This document shows positions 18,125-27,621 of a DNA stretch of 64,000 nucleotides, piece after piece; the first letter of the stretch is position 1, and every line of letters starts with the position of its first letter. The translations under genes were made by a program, and so were the position numbers. This stretch comes from JAIBJN01 sp963699495 (GTDB taxonomy: Bacteria > Actinomycetota > Thermoleophilia > Gaiellales > Gaiellaceae), in NCBI GenBank assembly GCA_963699495.1, contig CAVOUB010000005.1, forward strand, positions 992,001 through 1,056,000, read 5' to 3'. Under the pieces are notes generated by a model. It saw nothing but the letters and a program-made list of their open reading frames with translations. It had not been told where the DNA came from and made no database searches.

Positions 18125-19098
18125 AGCGCGAGCAGCTCCCGCTCCCGGGCCGGGTCGAGGCCGGCCTCCGGTGACGTCTCGGCCTGTTCCAGCGTGTCGC
18201 GGATGGTTTGGGCCAGCGAACGGAAGCGCAGCCCGGCGGCGACCGCCTTGGAGACGTCGACGGCGAGGAAGTTCGCCGACTCGGGGTTCGTCCCCGGCGC
18301 GAGCCAGAGCGGGAGGTCGCTCCACGCCTCGACTCCGCTCTCCAGGAGCGAGCGCTCGTCGACCCACGTGAGCCGGGCATCGCTCCCCGTCTCCTCGCGG
18401 ACCGCCTCCAGGAGAGCCTCCATCGTCAGCGGCGTCTTGGGGCCGGTCGCGTTGAAGGCTCCGACCCGGCGGCGGCCGGCCATGTCGAGCATCCAGTCGG
18501 CGAGGTCGCGCCCGTGGACCAGTTGCACGGGCTGGTCGCGCGGCTCCGGGACGAGCACGTCGCCGCCGCGGGCGATCCGGTGCACCCAGTACGTGAAGCG
18601 GCCGGTCGGGTCGTAGGGCCCCACGATGAGGCCCGCGCGGACGGAGAGCACCCGTCCCGGAAGCGCATGCTCGGCCTCGCGCTCGCAGAGCACCTTCAGG
18701 CCGCCGTACACCTCGGCGCTCGTGATCTCCTCCACGGTCTCGTCCTCGAGGACGTGCACGGGGGAATCCTCCGTCGTCCCGGCCGCGCTCGTGTCCGAGT
18801 AGACCGAGCCGCTCGAGACGAAGGTGTAGTGCTCGATCTGGTCCGCGAGCAGGCCGGCGGAGTCGCGCACCCAGCGCGGGACGCGCGCGGAGGTGTCCAC
18901 GACCGCGTCCCAGCTTCGGTTCCGCAGCGCGTCGAGGTCGCCGGTGCCCCGGTCGCCGTGGAGGCGCTCCACGTCGGGGAAGAGCTCGCCGTTCGTCCTC
19001 CCGCGGTTGAAGAGCGTGACCTCGTCGCCGCGCGCCTGCGCGGCCTCGACCAGGTGGCGCCCGAGGAAGAGCGTGCCGCCGAGGATCAGGACGTTCAG
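18121..19098 (-). CDS. NAD-dependent epimerase/dehydratase (extended SDR)
   Basis: A roughly 325-residue extended short-chain dehydrogenase. VLILGGTLFLGRHLV is the Rossmann GxxGxxG-type loop (about residues 3-17), FVSSGSVYSD holds the Ser and EVYGGLKVLCE the Y-x-x-x-K motif. It would act on a nucleotide sugar or related carbonyl compound. The start is unclear: by length against the family it should begin at NVLILGG, where only CTG (19098) is available; GTG at 19125 would add nine Arg-rich residues. Both overlap the OsmC gene. I give the CTG and regard it as tentative. Confidence 0.75.
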   Translation of the reverse strand: MNVLILGGTLFLGRHLVEAAQARGDEVTLFNRGRTNGELFPDVERLHGDRGTGDLDALRNRSWDAVVDTSARVPRWVRDSAGLLADQIEHYTFVSSGSVYSDTSAAGTTEDSPVHVLEDETVEEITSAEVYGGLKVLCEREAEHALPGRVLSVRAGLIVGPYDPTGRFTYWVHRIARGGDVLVPEPRDQPVQLVHGRDLADWMLDMAGRRRVGAFNATGPKTPLTMEALLEAVREETGSDARLTWVDERSLLESGVEAWSDLPLWLAPGTNPESANFLAVDVSKAVAAGLRFRSLAQTIRDTLEQAETSPEAGLDPARERELLAL

Positions 19099-19496
19099 CC
19101 CACGACCTCGCCGTTCACGCGCCACTCGTAGCGGGGCTTCGCGGTCAGGGAGGCGCCCACGAAGCAGTCGCGCTCCGCGAGGTCGAGGAGCTCGCCCAGC
19201 TTGTCCCCTGCGACCGGCGGGTCGAGCTCCACGTCGAGCCCGCAGACGATCTCGACGAAGGCGAAGCGCCCGTCGCCCTCGCGCCTGGTCACGGTCGCCT
19301 CGGCGGTGGCATCTCCGCGAACCGCGACGCCGGCGCGCTCGGCGTGGAACGCGAGGCTCTCGAGCGTGCAACGCATCAGCCCGGCCAGCACCAGGTGCTC
19401 CGGCGTCCAGGCCTCGCCCGGCTCGAGCGACGAGCCTTCGGCGAGCAGCCTCCCGTCGCGCTCGAGGCTGGCCGCGTACTCGAACGTCTTCGGCAA
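19095..19496 (-). CDS. OsmC-family peroxide/thiol-stress protein
   Basis: A 133-residue OsmC/Ohr-fold protein. The two family cysteines are present: one in LMRCTLESLAFH (about 43) and one in AERDCFVGASLTAKP (about 111). They reduce organic hydroperoxides in Ohr/OsmC; this protein belongs to the broader OsmC group. It starts with TTG at 19496, one base after the stop of the methylmalonate-semialdehyde dehydrogenase gene, and overlaps the start of the epimerase. Confidence 0.85.
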   Translation of the reverse strand: MPKTFEYAASLERDGRLLAEGSSLEPGEAWTPEHLVLAGLMRCTLESLAFHAERAGVAVRGDATAEATVTRREGDGRFAFVEIVCGLDVELDPPVAGDKLGELLDLAERDCFVGASLTAKPRYEWRVNGEVVG

Positions 19497-19497
19497 G

Positions 19498-20973
19498 TCA
19501 GATCTTGGGCCAGCGGGTGATGACGACCTTCTTCTCGGTGTAGAAGTCGATCGCGTCGGAACCGTTTGCGTGCAGGTCGCCGAAGAACGAGTCCTTCCAG
19601 CCGGTGAACGGGAAGAAGGCCATCGGCGCCGCGACGCCGATGTTGACGCCGAGCATGCCGGCCTGCGCGTCGTGGCGGAACCGGCGCATTGCCCCGCCGC
19701 TCGTGGTGAAGATCGAGGCGGCGTTGCCCTTCGACGAGGAGTTGAGGATCTCGAGAGCCTCGTCGAAGTCCGCGGCCCTGAGCAGCGTCAGCACCGGGCC
19801 GAAGATCTCCTCGCGGGCGATCTCCGAGCCGGGCTCGGACTCGATGATCGTCGGGCCGACGAAGTTGCCGTCCTCGGAGCCGCGGCCGCGGCCGTCGAGC
19901 AGGAGCTCGCCCCCTTGCTCGACGCCCTTCTCGATCCAGTCGAGGATGCGCTCCTGCGAGGCACCGGAGATGACCGGGCCGACCTCGGTGTCCGGGCTCG
20001 ACCCCTCGCCGACGACCATCGCCCCGCCCCTCTCGGCGAGCGCCTGCCGCAGCGGCTCGTACACCTCGCCCACTGCGATGCACACGGAGTTCGCGAGGCA
20101 GCGCTGGCCGGCGGCGTGGAACGCGGACGAGAGCACTCCGTCGACCGCCGAGTCGAGGTCTGCGTCGGGCATGACGATGACGTGGTTCTTCGCGCCGCCG
20201 AGTGCCTGGACGCGCTTCCCGTGCTTGGCGCCGGTCTCGTAGATGTAGTGCGCGACGGGCGTGGAGCCGACGAAGGAGACGCCGTCGACCTCCGGGTGCT
20301 CCAGGATCGCGTTCACGGAGTCCTTGCCCCCGTGGACGAGGTTCACGACGCCGGGCGGGAGCCCGATCTGGTCGAGTAGCTCGAACGTGCGCTCGACGGC
20401 GAGCGGATCCTGCTCGGAGGGCTTGCAGACGAAGGTGTTCCCGCACGCGATCGCGAAGGGCAGGAACCACATCGGGACCATGAAGGGGAAGTTGAACGGC
20501 GTGATCGCGGCGAAGACGCCGATCGGCTGGCGGATCATGTCCGAGTCGATCCCGCGCGAGACGTCCTCGAGGTTGGTGCCCTGCATCAGCGTCGGGATGC
20601 CGGTGGCGACCTCGACGCACTCGATGCCGCGGCCCACCTCGCCGGCCGCGTCCTTGATCGCCTTGCCGTTGTCGGTCGTGACGAGCATGGCCAGCTCGTC
20701 CTTCGCCTCGTCGAGGAGGTACTTCAGGTCGAAGCACGCGCGCGCCCGCTCGAGCGGGGGCGTCGCCCGCCAGGCGGGGAACGCCGCGCGCGCGGCGCGG
20801 ACGGCTTCGTCCACCTGGGACGCGCTCGACAGCGGGACCTGTCCGAGGACCTCGCCGCTGGCAGGGTTCACGACGTCGATGGTCTCGGCCCCTTCGGCCT
20901 CGACCCAGCGCCCTCCGATGTAGTTCTTCAGGGTCCTCGTTGCGACCCCTGGCTTGTCCTCGACCTGCGCCAT
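19498..20973 (-). CDS. mmsA: Methylmalonate-semialdehyde dehydrogenase (CoA-acylating), ALDH6 family
   Basis: A 491-residue aldehyde dehydrogenase. Where most ALDHs carry a general-base Glu, it has ALGGAKNHVIVMPDAD, the hallmark of the CoA-dependent ALDH6 group, and the catalytic Cys lies in AAGQRCLANSVC. The family oxidises malonate or methylmalonate semialdehyde to acetyl- or propionyl-CoA in valine, inositol, beta-alanine or thymine breakdown. The ATG at 20973 has AGGAGG seven bases upstream. First gene of a five-gene minus-strand operon with OsmC, an epimerase, a desulfurase-like protein and a short unknown; no other valine or inositol gene is nearby, so the pathway is open. Confidence 0.88.
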   Translation of the reverse strand: MAQVEDKPGVATRTLKNYIGGRWVEAEGAETIDVVNPASGEVLGQVPLSSASQVDEAVRAARAAFPAWRATPPLERARACFDLKYLLDEAKDELAMLVTTDNGKAIKDAAGEVGRGIECVEVATGIPTLMQGTNLEDVSRGIDSDMIRQPIGVFAAITPFNFPFMVPMWFLPFAIACGNTFVCKPSEQDPLAVERTFELLDQIGLPPGVVNLVHGGKDSVNAILEHPEVDGVSFVGSTPVAHYIYETGAKHGKRVQALGGAKNHVIVMPDADLDSAVDGVLSSAFHAAGQRCLANSVCIAVGEVYEPLRQALAERGGAMVVGEGSSPDTEVGPVISGASQERILDWIEKGVEQGGELLLDGRGRGSEDGNFVGPTIIESEPGSEIAREEIFGPVLTLLRAADFDEALEILNSSSKGNAASIFTTSGGAMRRFRHDAQAGMLGVNIGVAAPMAFFPFTGWKDSFFGDLHANGSDAIDFYTEKKVVITRWPKI

Positions 20974-21009
20974 CTCGTCCTCCTGGTTGCTCCGGCGTAG
21001 AGTACCGCC

Positions 21010-21528
21010 GTGGCAGCGCCGACGGCCTCCGCGGTGCCCGACATTTTGGCGCCGGGCCTGCGCTGTGTCTTCTGCGGGATCAACCCCGGCCGGCGCTCCT
21101 CGGCGGCCGGACAACACTTCGCCAACCCGCGCAACGACTTCTGGCGGCTGCTCGCCGACTCGGGGCTGACGCCGCGGCGGCTGGAGCCGAGCGAGCAGTG
21201 GAGCCTCCTCGAGCTCGGCTACGGGCTCACGAACGCCGCCCACCGCACGACCAGGGGTAGCGGCGACCTCCGCCGGGGCGACTTCGAGGGCTCCGAGGCG
21301 AGATTGGAGCGGCTCGCGGCAGAGCTCGGGCCCGCGATGATCGCGTTCGTCGGGAAGTCAGCCTTCCAGGGAGCCTTCGGGCTGCCGCGCTGCGACCTGG
21401 GACTGCAGCAGCGGATGCTCGGCGGGACGCGTCTCTTCGTCCTGCCGTCGACCTCGCCTGCCAACGCAGCCGTCCCCTACGCGGAGCGGCTGCGGTGGTT
21501 CGGAGAGCTAGCGCATGCCCTCGTCTAG
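21010..21528 (+). CDS. mug: Mismatch-specific (G/U) DNA glycosylase Mug
   Basis: A 172-residue member of the Mug/TDG branch of uracil-DNA glycosylases, which excises uracil or damaged pyrimidines paired with guanine. Motif 1 is FCGINPGRRSS (about residue 21), motif 2 is VLPSTSPANAA (about 146), both in their usual places. The GTG at 21010 lies exactly six bases after TAGAGT, so the transcript may be leaderless. It diverges from mmsA and its last 21 bases overlap the end of the aldo/keto reductase on the other strand. Confidence 0.87.
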   Translation: MAAPTASAVPDILAPGLRCVFCGINPGRRSSAAGQHFANPRNDFWRLLADSGLTPRRLEPSEQWSLLELGYGLTNAAHRTTRGSGDLRRGDFEGSEARLERLAAELGPAMIAFVGKSAFQGAFGLPRCDLGLQQRMLGGTRLFVLPSTSPANAAVPYAERLRWFGELAHALV

Positions 21529-22430
21529 CCAGCGGACGTCGGCTTCGGTCAGCTTCAGCTCGAGCGCCTCCACGCAGGCGTGCAGCTCGGCGACGGACCG
21601 GGTCCTACGACCGCGTAGGTCGGGAACCGCCGGTGGAGCACCCAGGCGAGCGCGACCTGCGTCGCGGTCGCGCCGAGCTCCTCCCCGAGCTCGGTCGCCC
21701 GGCGGAGGCGCTCGCGGTTCTCGGAGGTGGCGAAGACACTCGCGACCTTCGGCTCCGCCGTGCCCGAGAAGAACCCTCCCGCCTGTGACGACCAGGCGAA
21801 GAGCGGCATGCCGGTGGCTCGGTACCAGGCCTGAGCTCCGGGGCTCCGACCGTCCTCGCACTCGGGCCACGGTGACTCCGTCCAGGCAGCGAGGCTCAGC
21901 TGGACGCTGGAGGAGCTGAAGGGCTCGAGCCGGTGCTCCCGGGCATGGGCGGCTGCTTCGTCGAGCCGGGCGGGCGACCAGTTCGAGGCGCCGAAGGTGA
22001 GGATCCTGCCCGTGCGCCGATGGGCGTTCAGCTCCTCGACGATCGGCCCGACCGGCAGGCTCGTGTCGTCGCGGTGGAGCATGAAGATCTCGACGTGATC
22101 GGTCTCGAGCGCCGCGAGGCTCGCCTCCAGGTCGGCGGAGATGTCGTCCGGGGTGACGCGCCGAAGGAGCGGGCCGCCTTCGGATTCACGGTCGTGGTGT
22201 CCCCCTTTGGTGACGATGACGACGTCGTCCCTGCGGTCTCCCAGGCACGTCGCGAGAACGGACTCGGCCTCCCCGTAGGCCCGGGCGGTATCGATGAGGT
22301 TCCCGCCCAGCCCGAGCCAGGTATCCGTGAGCGCCTGGGCGAGGCCCCGCTCGGCGTGCGTCCACCAGGCCGTCCCGAGCGCCAGGCGGGAGAGCTCGCG
22401 CCCCAGGGGCTCGAAGAAGAGCGAGCGCAC
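21508..22430 (-). CDS. Aldo/keto reductase, frameshifted near its end
   Basis: A roughly 307-residue TIM-barrel oxidoreductase. The catalytic tetrad can be followed: Asp and Tyr in LIDTARAYGEAES, Lys in VIVTKGG, His in FMLHRDD. It reduces carbonyls with NADPH; substrate unknown. A base is missing near 21600-21606 (after YAVVGP), and the last helix continues in the next frame as SVAELHACVEALELKLTE to the TAG at 21508. The GTG at 22430 begins eight bases after the NAD synthetase stop, so the two are likely one operon. Confidence 0.8.
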
Positions 22431-22437
22431 GAAGGCG

Positions 22438-24157
22438 CTAGCCGCGCCAGCGGTTCGTGATCGGGATGCGGCGGTCGCGCCCGAAGGCCTTCGGGCGCAG
22501 CTTCACGCCCGGAGGCGCCTGGCGGCGCTTGTACTCCGCCCGGTCGATCATCGCGAGCGCGCGCTCGACCACGTCCGGCTCGAAGCCGTCGGAGGTCAGC
22601 TCCTCGCGCGAGCTGTCGAGCTCGACGTAGGCCTCGAGCACCTCGTCGAGCTTGGCGTAGGGCGGCAGCGAGTCCTCGTCCCGCTGGTCGGCCCTCAGCT
22701 CTGCGCTCGGGGCGCGCGCGATGATGGACGCCGGGATCAGCTCCCGGCCCGCGCGCTCGTTCAGGTGCCGCGCCAGCCGGAAGACATCCGTCTTGTAGAC
22801 GTCCTTGAGGAGCGCGAAGCCGCCGGCCATGTCGCCGTAGAGCGTCGCGTAGCCGACCGAGAGCTCGCTCTTGTTCCCCGTCGCGAGAGCGAGCCAGCCG
22901 AACTTGTTCGAGAGCGCCATCACGATCACACCTCGCGCCCGGGCCTGGACGTTCTCCTCGGCGATCCCGGGCTCCGTCCCTGCGAAGGCCTCGGCCAGCG
23001 CAGCCGCGACCGAGTCGACCACCGGGTCGATCGGGATCTCCAGATAGCGCGCGCCGAGCGAATCCGCGACCGCCTTCGCGTCCCTGCGCGTTTCCTCCGA
23101 GGAGAACCGCGACGGCATCGAGACGCAGACGACGTGCTCGGGCCCGAGCGCCTCCGCCGCGAGGGCCGCGGTCAGCGCGGAGTCGATCCCTCCCGAGATT
23201 CCCAGCACGACGTCGGTGAACCCGTTCTTCCCCGCGTAGTCGCGCAGGCCGAGCTCGATTGCGAGCCGCATCTCCTCCAGCTCGTCGAGCGGCCCGGCGA
23301 CCGCCGGTCGCACCGGAGCCTTCCCGGCCGGATCTCGGAGAGGAACGTCGATCACGACCGCGTCGGGCATCTCTCGCCGTGCGCGGGCCGAGCGAGCGCC
23401 GCCGGGCATCGCGGAGCCGCCGGGCGACGGCGGTCGTCGCGTCGACGTCGACCAGCAGGAGGGCCTCCTCGAAGGCCGGCCCGCGGACGACGACCTCGCC
23501 GTTCTCGTCGAGGACGAGGCTCTGCCCGTCGAAGATGAGCTCGTCCTGGGCCCCGACCGCGTTGACGAGGGCGATCCAGCAGGAGTTGTCGCGCGCCCGC
23601 GTCGCCAGCATCTCCTCGCGCTCGGCGCCCTTGCCGACATGGAACGGCGACGCCGAGATGTTCGCGACCACATGCGCCCCCGCGAGGGCGAGGTCGGTCG
23701 CAGGCGGCCCGGGCTGCCAGATGTCCTCGCAGACGGTCGGCCCGACAAGCGTCTCGCCGCAGCGCAGGAGCACCAGCCCGCGGCCCGGCTGGAAGTAGCG
23801 GTCCTCGTCGAAGACTCCGTAGTTGGGGAGGAACTGCTTGCGGTAGATCGCCTTCACCTCACCGTCGACGCAGACCGCGCAGGCGTTGAACAGGTCGCGG
23901 TCGAGGTGAGGGGTGCCGACCAGGGCCGCGATCCCCTTCGTGGCGGCGGCGACTTCCTCCAGCGTTTTGGCGGCTGCCCTGAGGAAGCCGGGCCGGAGCA
24001 GCAGGTCCTCCGGCGGGTAGCCGGTGACGGCGAGCTCGGGGAAGAGGACGAGGTCGGCACCGGCCGAGCGCGCTTCCTCCAGGCGGCCGAGGATCCGGTC
24101 CCGGTTGCCGTCGAGGTCGCCGACGACCGTGTCGATCTGGGCCAGGGCGAGGCGCAT
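22438..24157 (-). CDS. nadE: Glutamine-dependent NAD(+) synthetase, frameshifted
   Basis: Two-domain enzyme that converts deamido-NAD to NAD with ammonia from glutamine. The N-terminal nitrilase-fold glutaminase has the triad Glu in LFPELAVTGYPPEDLLL, Lys in YRKQFLPNYGVFDE, and Cys in GPTVCEDIW. The C-terminal synthetase has the ATP-pyrophosphatase P-loop in LGISGGIDSALTAA and TGNKSELSVGYATLYGDMAGG. One extra base near 23390-23405 lies in the linker between the domains. Restored length is about 572 residues, normal for the single-chain enzyme. TAGAAT ends seven bases before the ATG at 24157, suggesting a leaderless transcript. Confidence 0.88.
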
Positions 24158-24203
24158 AGCCCCGATTCTAGCTGTTTCCGCCTAGAGGACGAAAACCGGG
24201 CGA

Positions 24204-24590
24204 CTAGTCCCGGCGCTCGTCGAGGAACTTCTTGAGGCCGAGGTAGGGGAGGATGACCTCCGCCAGGAACGACGCGAACCAGACGATCAGGGTCGCGGCG
24301 ATCCACGTGCCCGTGCCGTTGATGGTGAGCCCGTCGGAGATCCAGTCGGTGACGATCAGCGACGCGAGTGTGGCGATCAGCGCCCCCAGTGCCCGGATGA
24401 ACACGCCCCGGTGCCGGAACTGGGACGCGATGAATGCCTCGAGCAACGCAAGCACGACCGTGAAGATGACGAGCGCGATGATGAAGCCCGTGACGTCGAG
24501 CTCCATCCCGCTGAGGACGAGCGCGGCGACGATCAGGCCGACGGCGTTAGCCGCCAGGGCGATCAGGAGCCGGACGAGGAGGCGAATCAC
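24204..24590 (-). CDS. Four-helix membrane protein, phage holin IV (Mycobacterium-type) superfamily
   Basis: A 128-residue protein with four hydrophobic helices (for example ALAANAVGLIVAALVLSG, FIIALVIFTVVLALLEA) and a charged C-terminus (KKFLDERRD). It matches the conserved PF04020-like/holin superfamily IV protein of actinobacteria. Despite the name no phage genes are near and the role is unknown. The GTG at 24590 was picked because TAGAGT ends seven bases upstream; that hexamer overlaps the stop codon of the upstream aminotransferase gene. Confidence 0.78.
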   Translation of the reverse strand: MIRLLVRLLIALAANAVGLIVAALVLSGMELDVTGFIIALVIFTVVLALLEAFIASQFRHRGVFIRALGALIATLASLIVTDWISDGLTINGTGTWIAATLIVWFASFLAEVILPYLGLKKFLDERRD

Positions 24591-24600
24591 GGCGTGGACT

Positions 24601-25653
24601 CTACGTCTTCGTTGCGATTCGTGCCGGGCCGAGAGCCGCGACGGCCAGCTCGACGTCCTCCTCGTCGTTGTAGAGGTGGAACGAGACGCGCACCGAGCCC
24701 GCCCGGACCGCGCAGGCGATGCCGGCCTCCTGCAGCCTCTCCGCCGCCGTGTCGGCATCGTCCACGTGCAGGCGGACGATCGGCGAGGCTGCGTCGGGGA
24801 GCCCCAGCCCGGCGGTGAGGGCGCGGGCGAGTGCGAGGTTGTGGGCCGCGATCCGCTCGACTCCCAGCGACGCGAGGAGCTCGAGGCTCCGCCGTCCTCC
24901 GGCCGCCGAAAGCCAGGGCAGCGAGACGTCGAGCCGCCGCGCGTCGCCGGTCAGCTCCGGGAGGCCGTAGTAGTCCTCGTACGGGTCAGGGCGCGACTTC
25001 CAGCCGGCTGTCCACGGCTCGACCTCGGCCCTTCGCTCCGGGCTCACGTAGAAGAACCCGAGGCCGCGGGGGCAGAGGAGCCATTTGTACGCATGCGCGA
25101 CGAGATAGTCCACGCCTTCGAGATCGACGGGGAAGGCGCCCACGGCCTGGGTGGCGTCCAGGCAGATGCGTGCGCCGGTCGCCCTCAGCGCGTCGAGGTC
25201 GGCGACGCGGCCCTCCGCCGACTGGACGAGGCTGACGCAGACGATCGCCGTGCGCTCGTCGACCGCGTCGGCGAGCCCTTCCAGCGGGACGAGCCGCAGC
25301 TCCACCCCACGCGGCTCGAGGCCCCGCCACGGGAGCATGGCCGACGTGAAGTCGCGCTCGTAGAGGACGACGTTCGACCCCGGCTCCGCCGGGAGGCTCG
25401 CAGCCACGAGGCCCACGCCGATCGAGACCGCCGGAACGAGCGCGATGTCCTCGGCGCGCGCGCCCACGAGCCCGGCGAAGAGCTCGCGGCACGCCTCGCC
25501 GTCCTCCTCCCAGTCGCGCCAGCGCTTGCGCGTCCGCCAGCCTTCGTGTGCCTCCGCAAGCGCCTCGAGCGTCGAGCGCGGCGGCAGCCCGTAGGTCGCG
25601 GAGTCCAGATAGCCGCGGGTGGGCGTGCCCTCGTATTCAGACGGCGCGAGCAA
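24601..25653 (-). CDS. Class V aminotransferase (cysteine desulfurase/kynureninase-like)
   Basis: A 350-residue fold-type I PLP enzyme. The motifs are YLDSATYGLPPRSTLEAL at the N-terminus, CLDATQAVGAFPVDL for the pyridine-N Asp, and LVAHAYKWLLCPRGLGF for the PLP lysine. Members include isopenicillin-N epimerase-like and selenocysteine-lyase-like proteins; the substrate is not given by the sequence. The only start in frame near the conserved beginning is TTG 25653, which overlaps the end of the acyl-CoA synthetase by 17 bases, arguing for coupling. Confidence 0.78.
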   Translation of the reverse strand: MLAPSEYEGTPTRGYLDSATYGLPPRSTLEALAEAHEGWRTRKRWRDWEEDGEACRELFAGLVGARAEDIALVPAVSIGVGLVAASLPAEPGSNVVLYERDFTSAMLPWRGLEPRGVELRLVPLEGLADAVDERTAIVCVSLVQSAEGRVADLDALRATGARICLDATQAVGAFPVDLEGVDYLVAHAYKWLLCPRGLGFFYVSPERRAEVEPWTAGWKSRPDPYEDYYGLPELTGDARRLDVSLPWLSAAGGRRSLELLASLGVERIAAHNLALARALTAGLGLPDAASPIVRLHVDDADTAAERLQEAGIACAVRAGSVRVSFHLYNDEEDVELAVAALGPARIATKT

Positions 25654-27530
25654 TGGCCTCCAACGCTTCGGGATTCTCCACGGAGGAGAGGTCGCCGGGG
25701 TCCTTGCCGAGTGCCTTCGCCCGCACCGCACGGCGCACGATCTTGGCGCTCCGCGTCTTCGGGAGCGCCGGGACGAAGAGAATACGGTCCGGCTTGAATG
25801 CCTTGCCGAGCTCGGCCGCCGCGCCGGCGGCCACCTCGGCGGCCAGCTCGTCGCTCGGCTCGTAACCGGGCGCTGCGACGCAGAAGACCCACGCGACCTC
25901 GCCCTTCACCTCGTGCGGGACGCCGACGGCGGCGGCCTCCGACACCGCCGGGTGGGAGACGACGGCGGACTCGAGCTCCGCCGGGCCGATGCGCTTGCCG
26001 GCGATGTTGAGCGTGTCGTCGGAACGCCCGTGCAGGAACCAGTAGCCGTCCTCGTCCACGGAGGCCCAGTCGCCGTGGACCCAGACGCCCGGGAAGCGGC
26101 GCCAGTAGGTGTCGAGGTAGCGCTCGGGGTCGCGCCAGAAGCCGCGCGTCATCCCGGGGAACGGCTTGCGGCAGACGAGCTCGCCGACCTCGCCGGTGCC
26201 GACGAGCGAGTTGCCCTCGGGATCGACGACGTCCATGGCCATCCCGAGCGCCGGCCCGCCGAGCGAGCACTCCTTGATCGGAATGGCCGGCGTGGGCGAG
26301 AGGAAGCACGCGGCCACCTCGGTGCCGCCGGAGCAGTTGATGATCGGCCGGCGCCCGCCCCCCACCCGCTCGAAGAGCCAACGGTACGGATCCGGGTTCC
26401 ACGGCTCGCCGGTGGTGACCAGGACCCGGAGCGAGGAGAGGTCGGTTTTCGGGTCGCCGTGGGGTATGAGCGCGCGCACGAGCGTCGGCGAGAGGCCGAG
26501 GACCGAGACACGCTCGTCCTCGACGAGCCTCCACAACCGGTCGGCGGGCCGGTCCGGCGCCCCCTCGGCGAAGACGAGCGTGCACCCGAGCGCGCCACCA
26601 CCTACCACCATCCAGGGCCCCATGATCCAGCCCATGTCGGTGGAGAAATGGAGCACGTCTTCCGGGTGGACGTCGGCCTGGTAGGCGACCTCGCGCGTGA
26701 TCGAGACGAGGAAGCCGCCCTGGACGTGCAGCACGCCCTTCGGCTTGCCGGTGGTTCCGGACGTGTACGTGAGCAGGTACGGATGCTCGCTGTCGACCTC
26801 GAGCGGCGGTAGCTCGCCGGGGCTCTCCTCCACGATGGCGCCCCATCCCTCGTCGCGCGCCCAGGTGACGACGTGCTCGACGGAGGGCGCGTCCTCGCAC
26901 CGCCTCCTCGACGGTCTCCCGCATCGGCAGCCGGCTGCCCCGGCGGAGCGAGTAGTCAGCGGTGATCACGACCTTTGCCTCGGCGTCCCGGAGGCGCTGG
27001 AGGACCGCGGGCGCGGCAAAGCCGGAGAAGAGCGGCACCTGCACGGCGCCGATGTGGGCGCACGCGTGCGAGGCCACGGCGACCTCCGGGCACATCGGCA
27101 GGTAGATGGCCACGCGGTCACCGGGCTCGACGCCGAGGCGCACGAGACCCTCAGCGAGGCGCGTCACGTCCGTCGAGAGCTCGGCGAAGGTCAGCTCGCG
27201 CCGCGATCCATCCTCGCCCGCGAACACGGCCCCGACCCGCTCCGGAGCGCGCTCGGCCCACCGGTGGACGCAGTTGCGGGCGATGGACACGGTCGCGCCC
27301 GTGAACCAGGTCGTCCACTCCGGCCCGGCCGAGTCGTCGTACACGCGCTCCCATTGGCGCGAGAACTCGAGCCCGAGGTCCTCGACGACCGCGGGCCAGA
27401 ACCAGTCGGGGTCTTCCTGCGAGCGCCGGACGAGGTCCCAGTAGCTCTCGACGCCGTGCTTCCGCATCAGCCTGACGACGTTCGCGCGTGCGAGCGCCTC
27501 CTCGTCCGGTGTCCACACGACCTCGGCCAC
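25637..27530 (-). CDS. Acyl-CoA synthetase (acetoacetate/acetate-CoA ligase type), frameshifted
   Basis: A roughly 630-residue ANL-superfamily ligase that activates a short-chain acid with ATP and CoA. The phosphate loop is YTSGTTGKPKGVLHVQGG; the hinge region WVHGDWASVDEDGYWFLHGR and the C-terminal catalytic Lys in PKTRSAKIVRR are also intact. One extra base near 26895-26905 splits it between residues ETVEEAV and EDAPSVEH. The N-terminal helix region (WTPDEEALARANVVRLMRK) is as in acetyl/acetoacetyl-CoA synthetases. It diverges from the TetR gene, whose operators lie 54-91 bases from this start, so TetR may also control it. Confidence 0.85.
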
Positions 27531-27575
27531 GGCGCCGCCAAGTCTACGAGGGAGCCGGAGGCGACCGGTTCTCGC

Positions 27576-27621
27576 TTGACACTGAGTGAACGCTCACCCA
27601 TAATGAGCGAGCACTCACTCA
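27576..27621 (+). promoter_or_regulatory. Consensus promoter with two tandem TetR operators
   Basis: TTGACA (27576-27581), 17 bases, CATAAT (27599-27604): a near-perfect primary-sigma promoter. Two related 18-bp imperfect palindromes cover it: TGAGTGAACGCTCACCCA (27583-27600) in the spacer and TGAGCGAGCACTCACTCA (27604-27621) over the start site. Their centres are 21 bases apart, two helical turns, so two dimers could bind one DNA face. The promoter rules out the ATG at 27603. Confidence 0.8.

Noticed and set aside
24204..24590. Prophage remnant, because of the holin-superfamily protein.
   Set aside because: The family is a general actinobacterial membrane protein and no other phage gene is present.
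27603..27620. ATG at 27603 as the TetR start.
   Set aside because: It lies inside the -10 hexamer of the promoter, upstream of the predicted transcript start.
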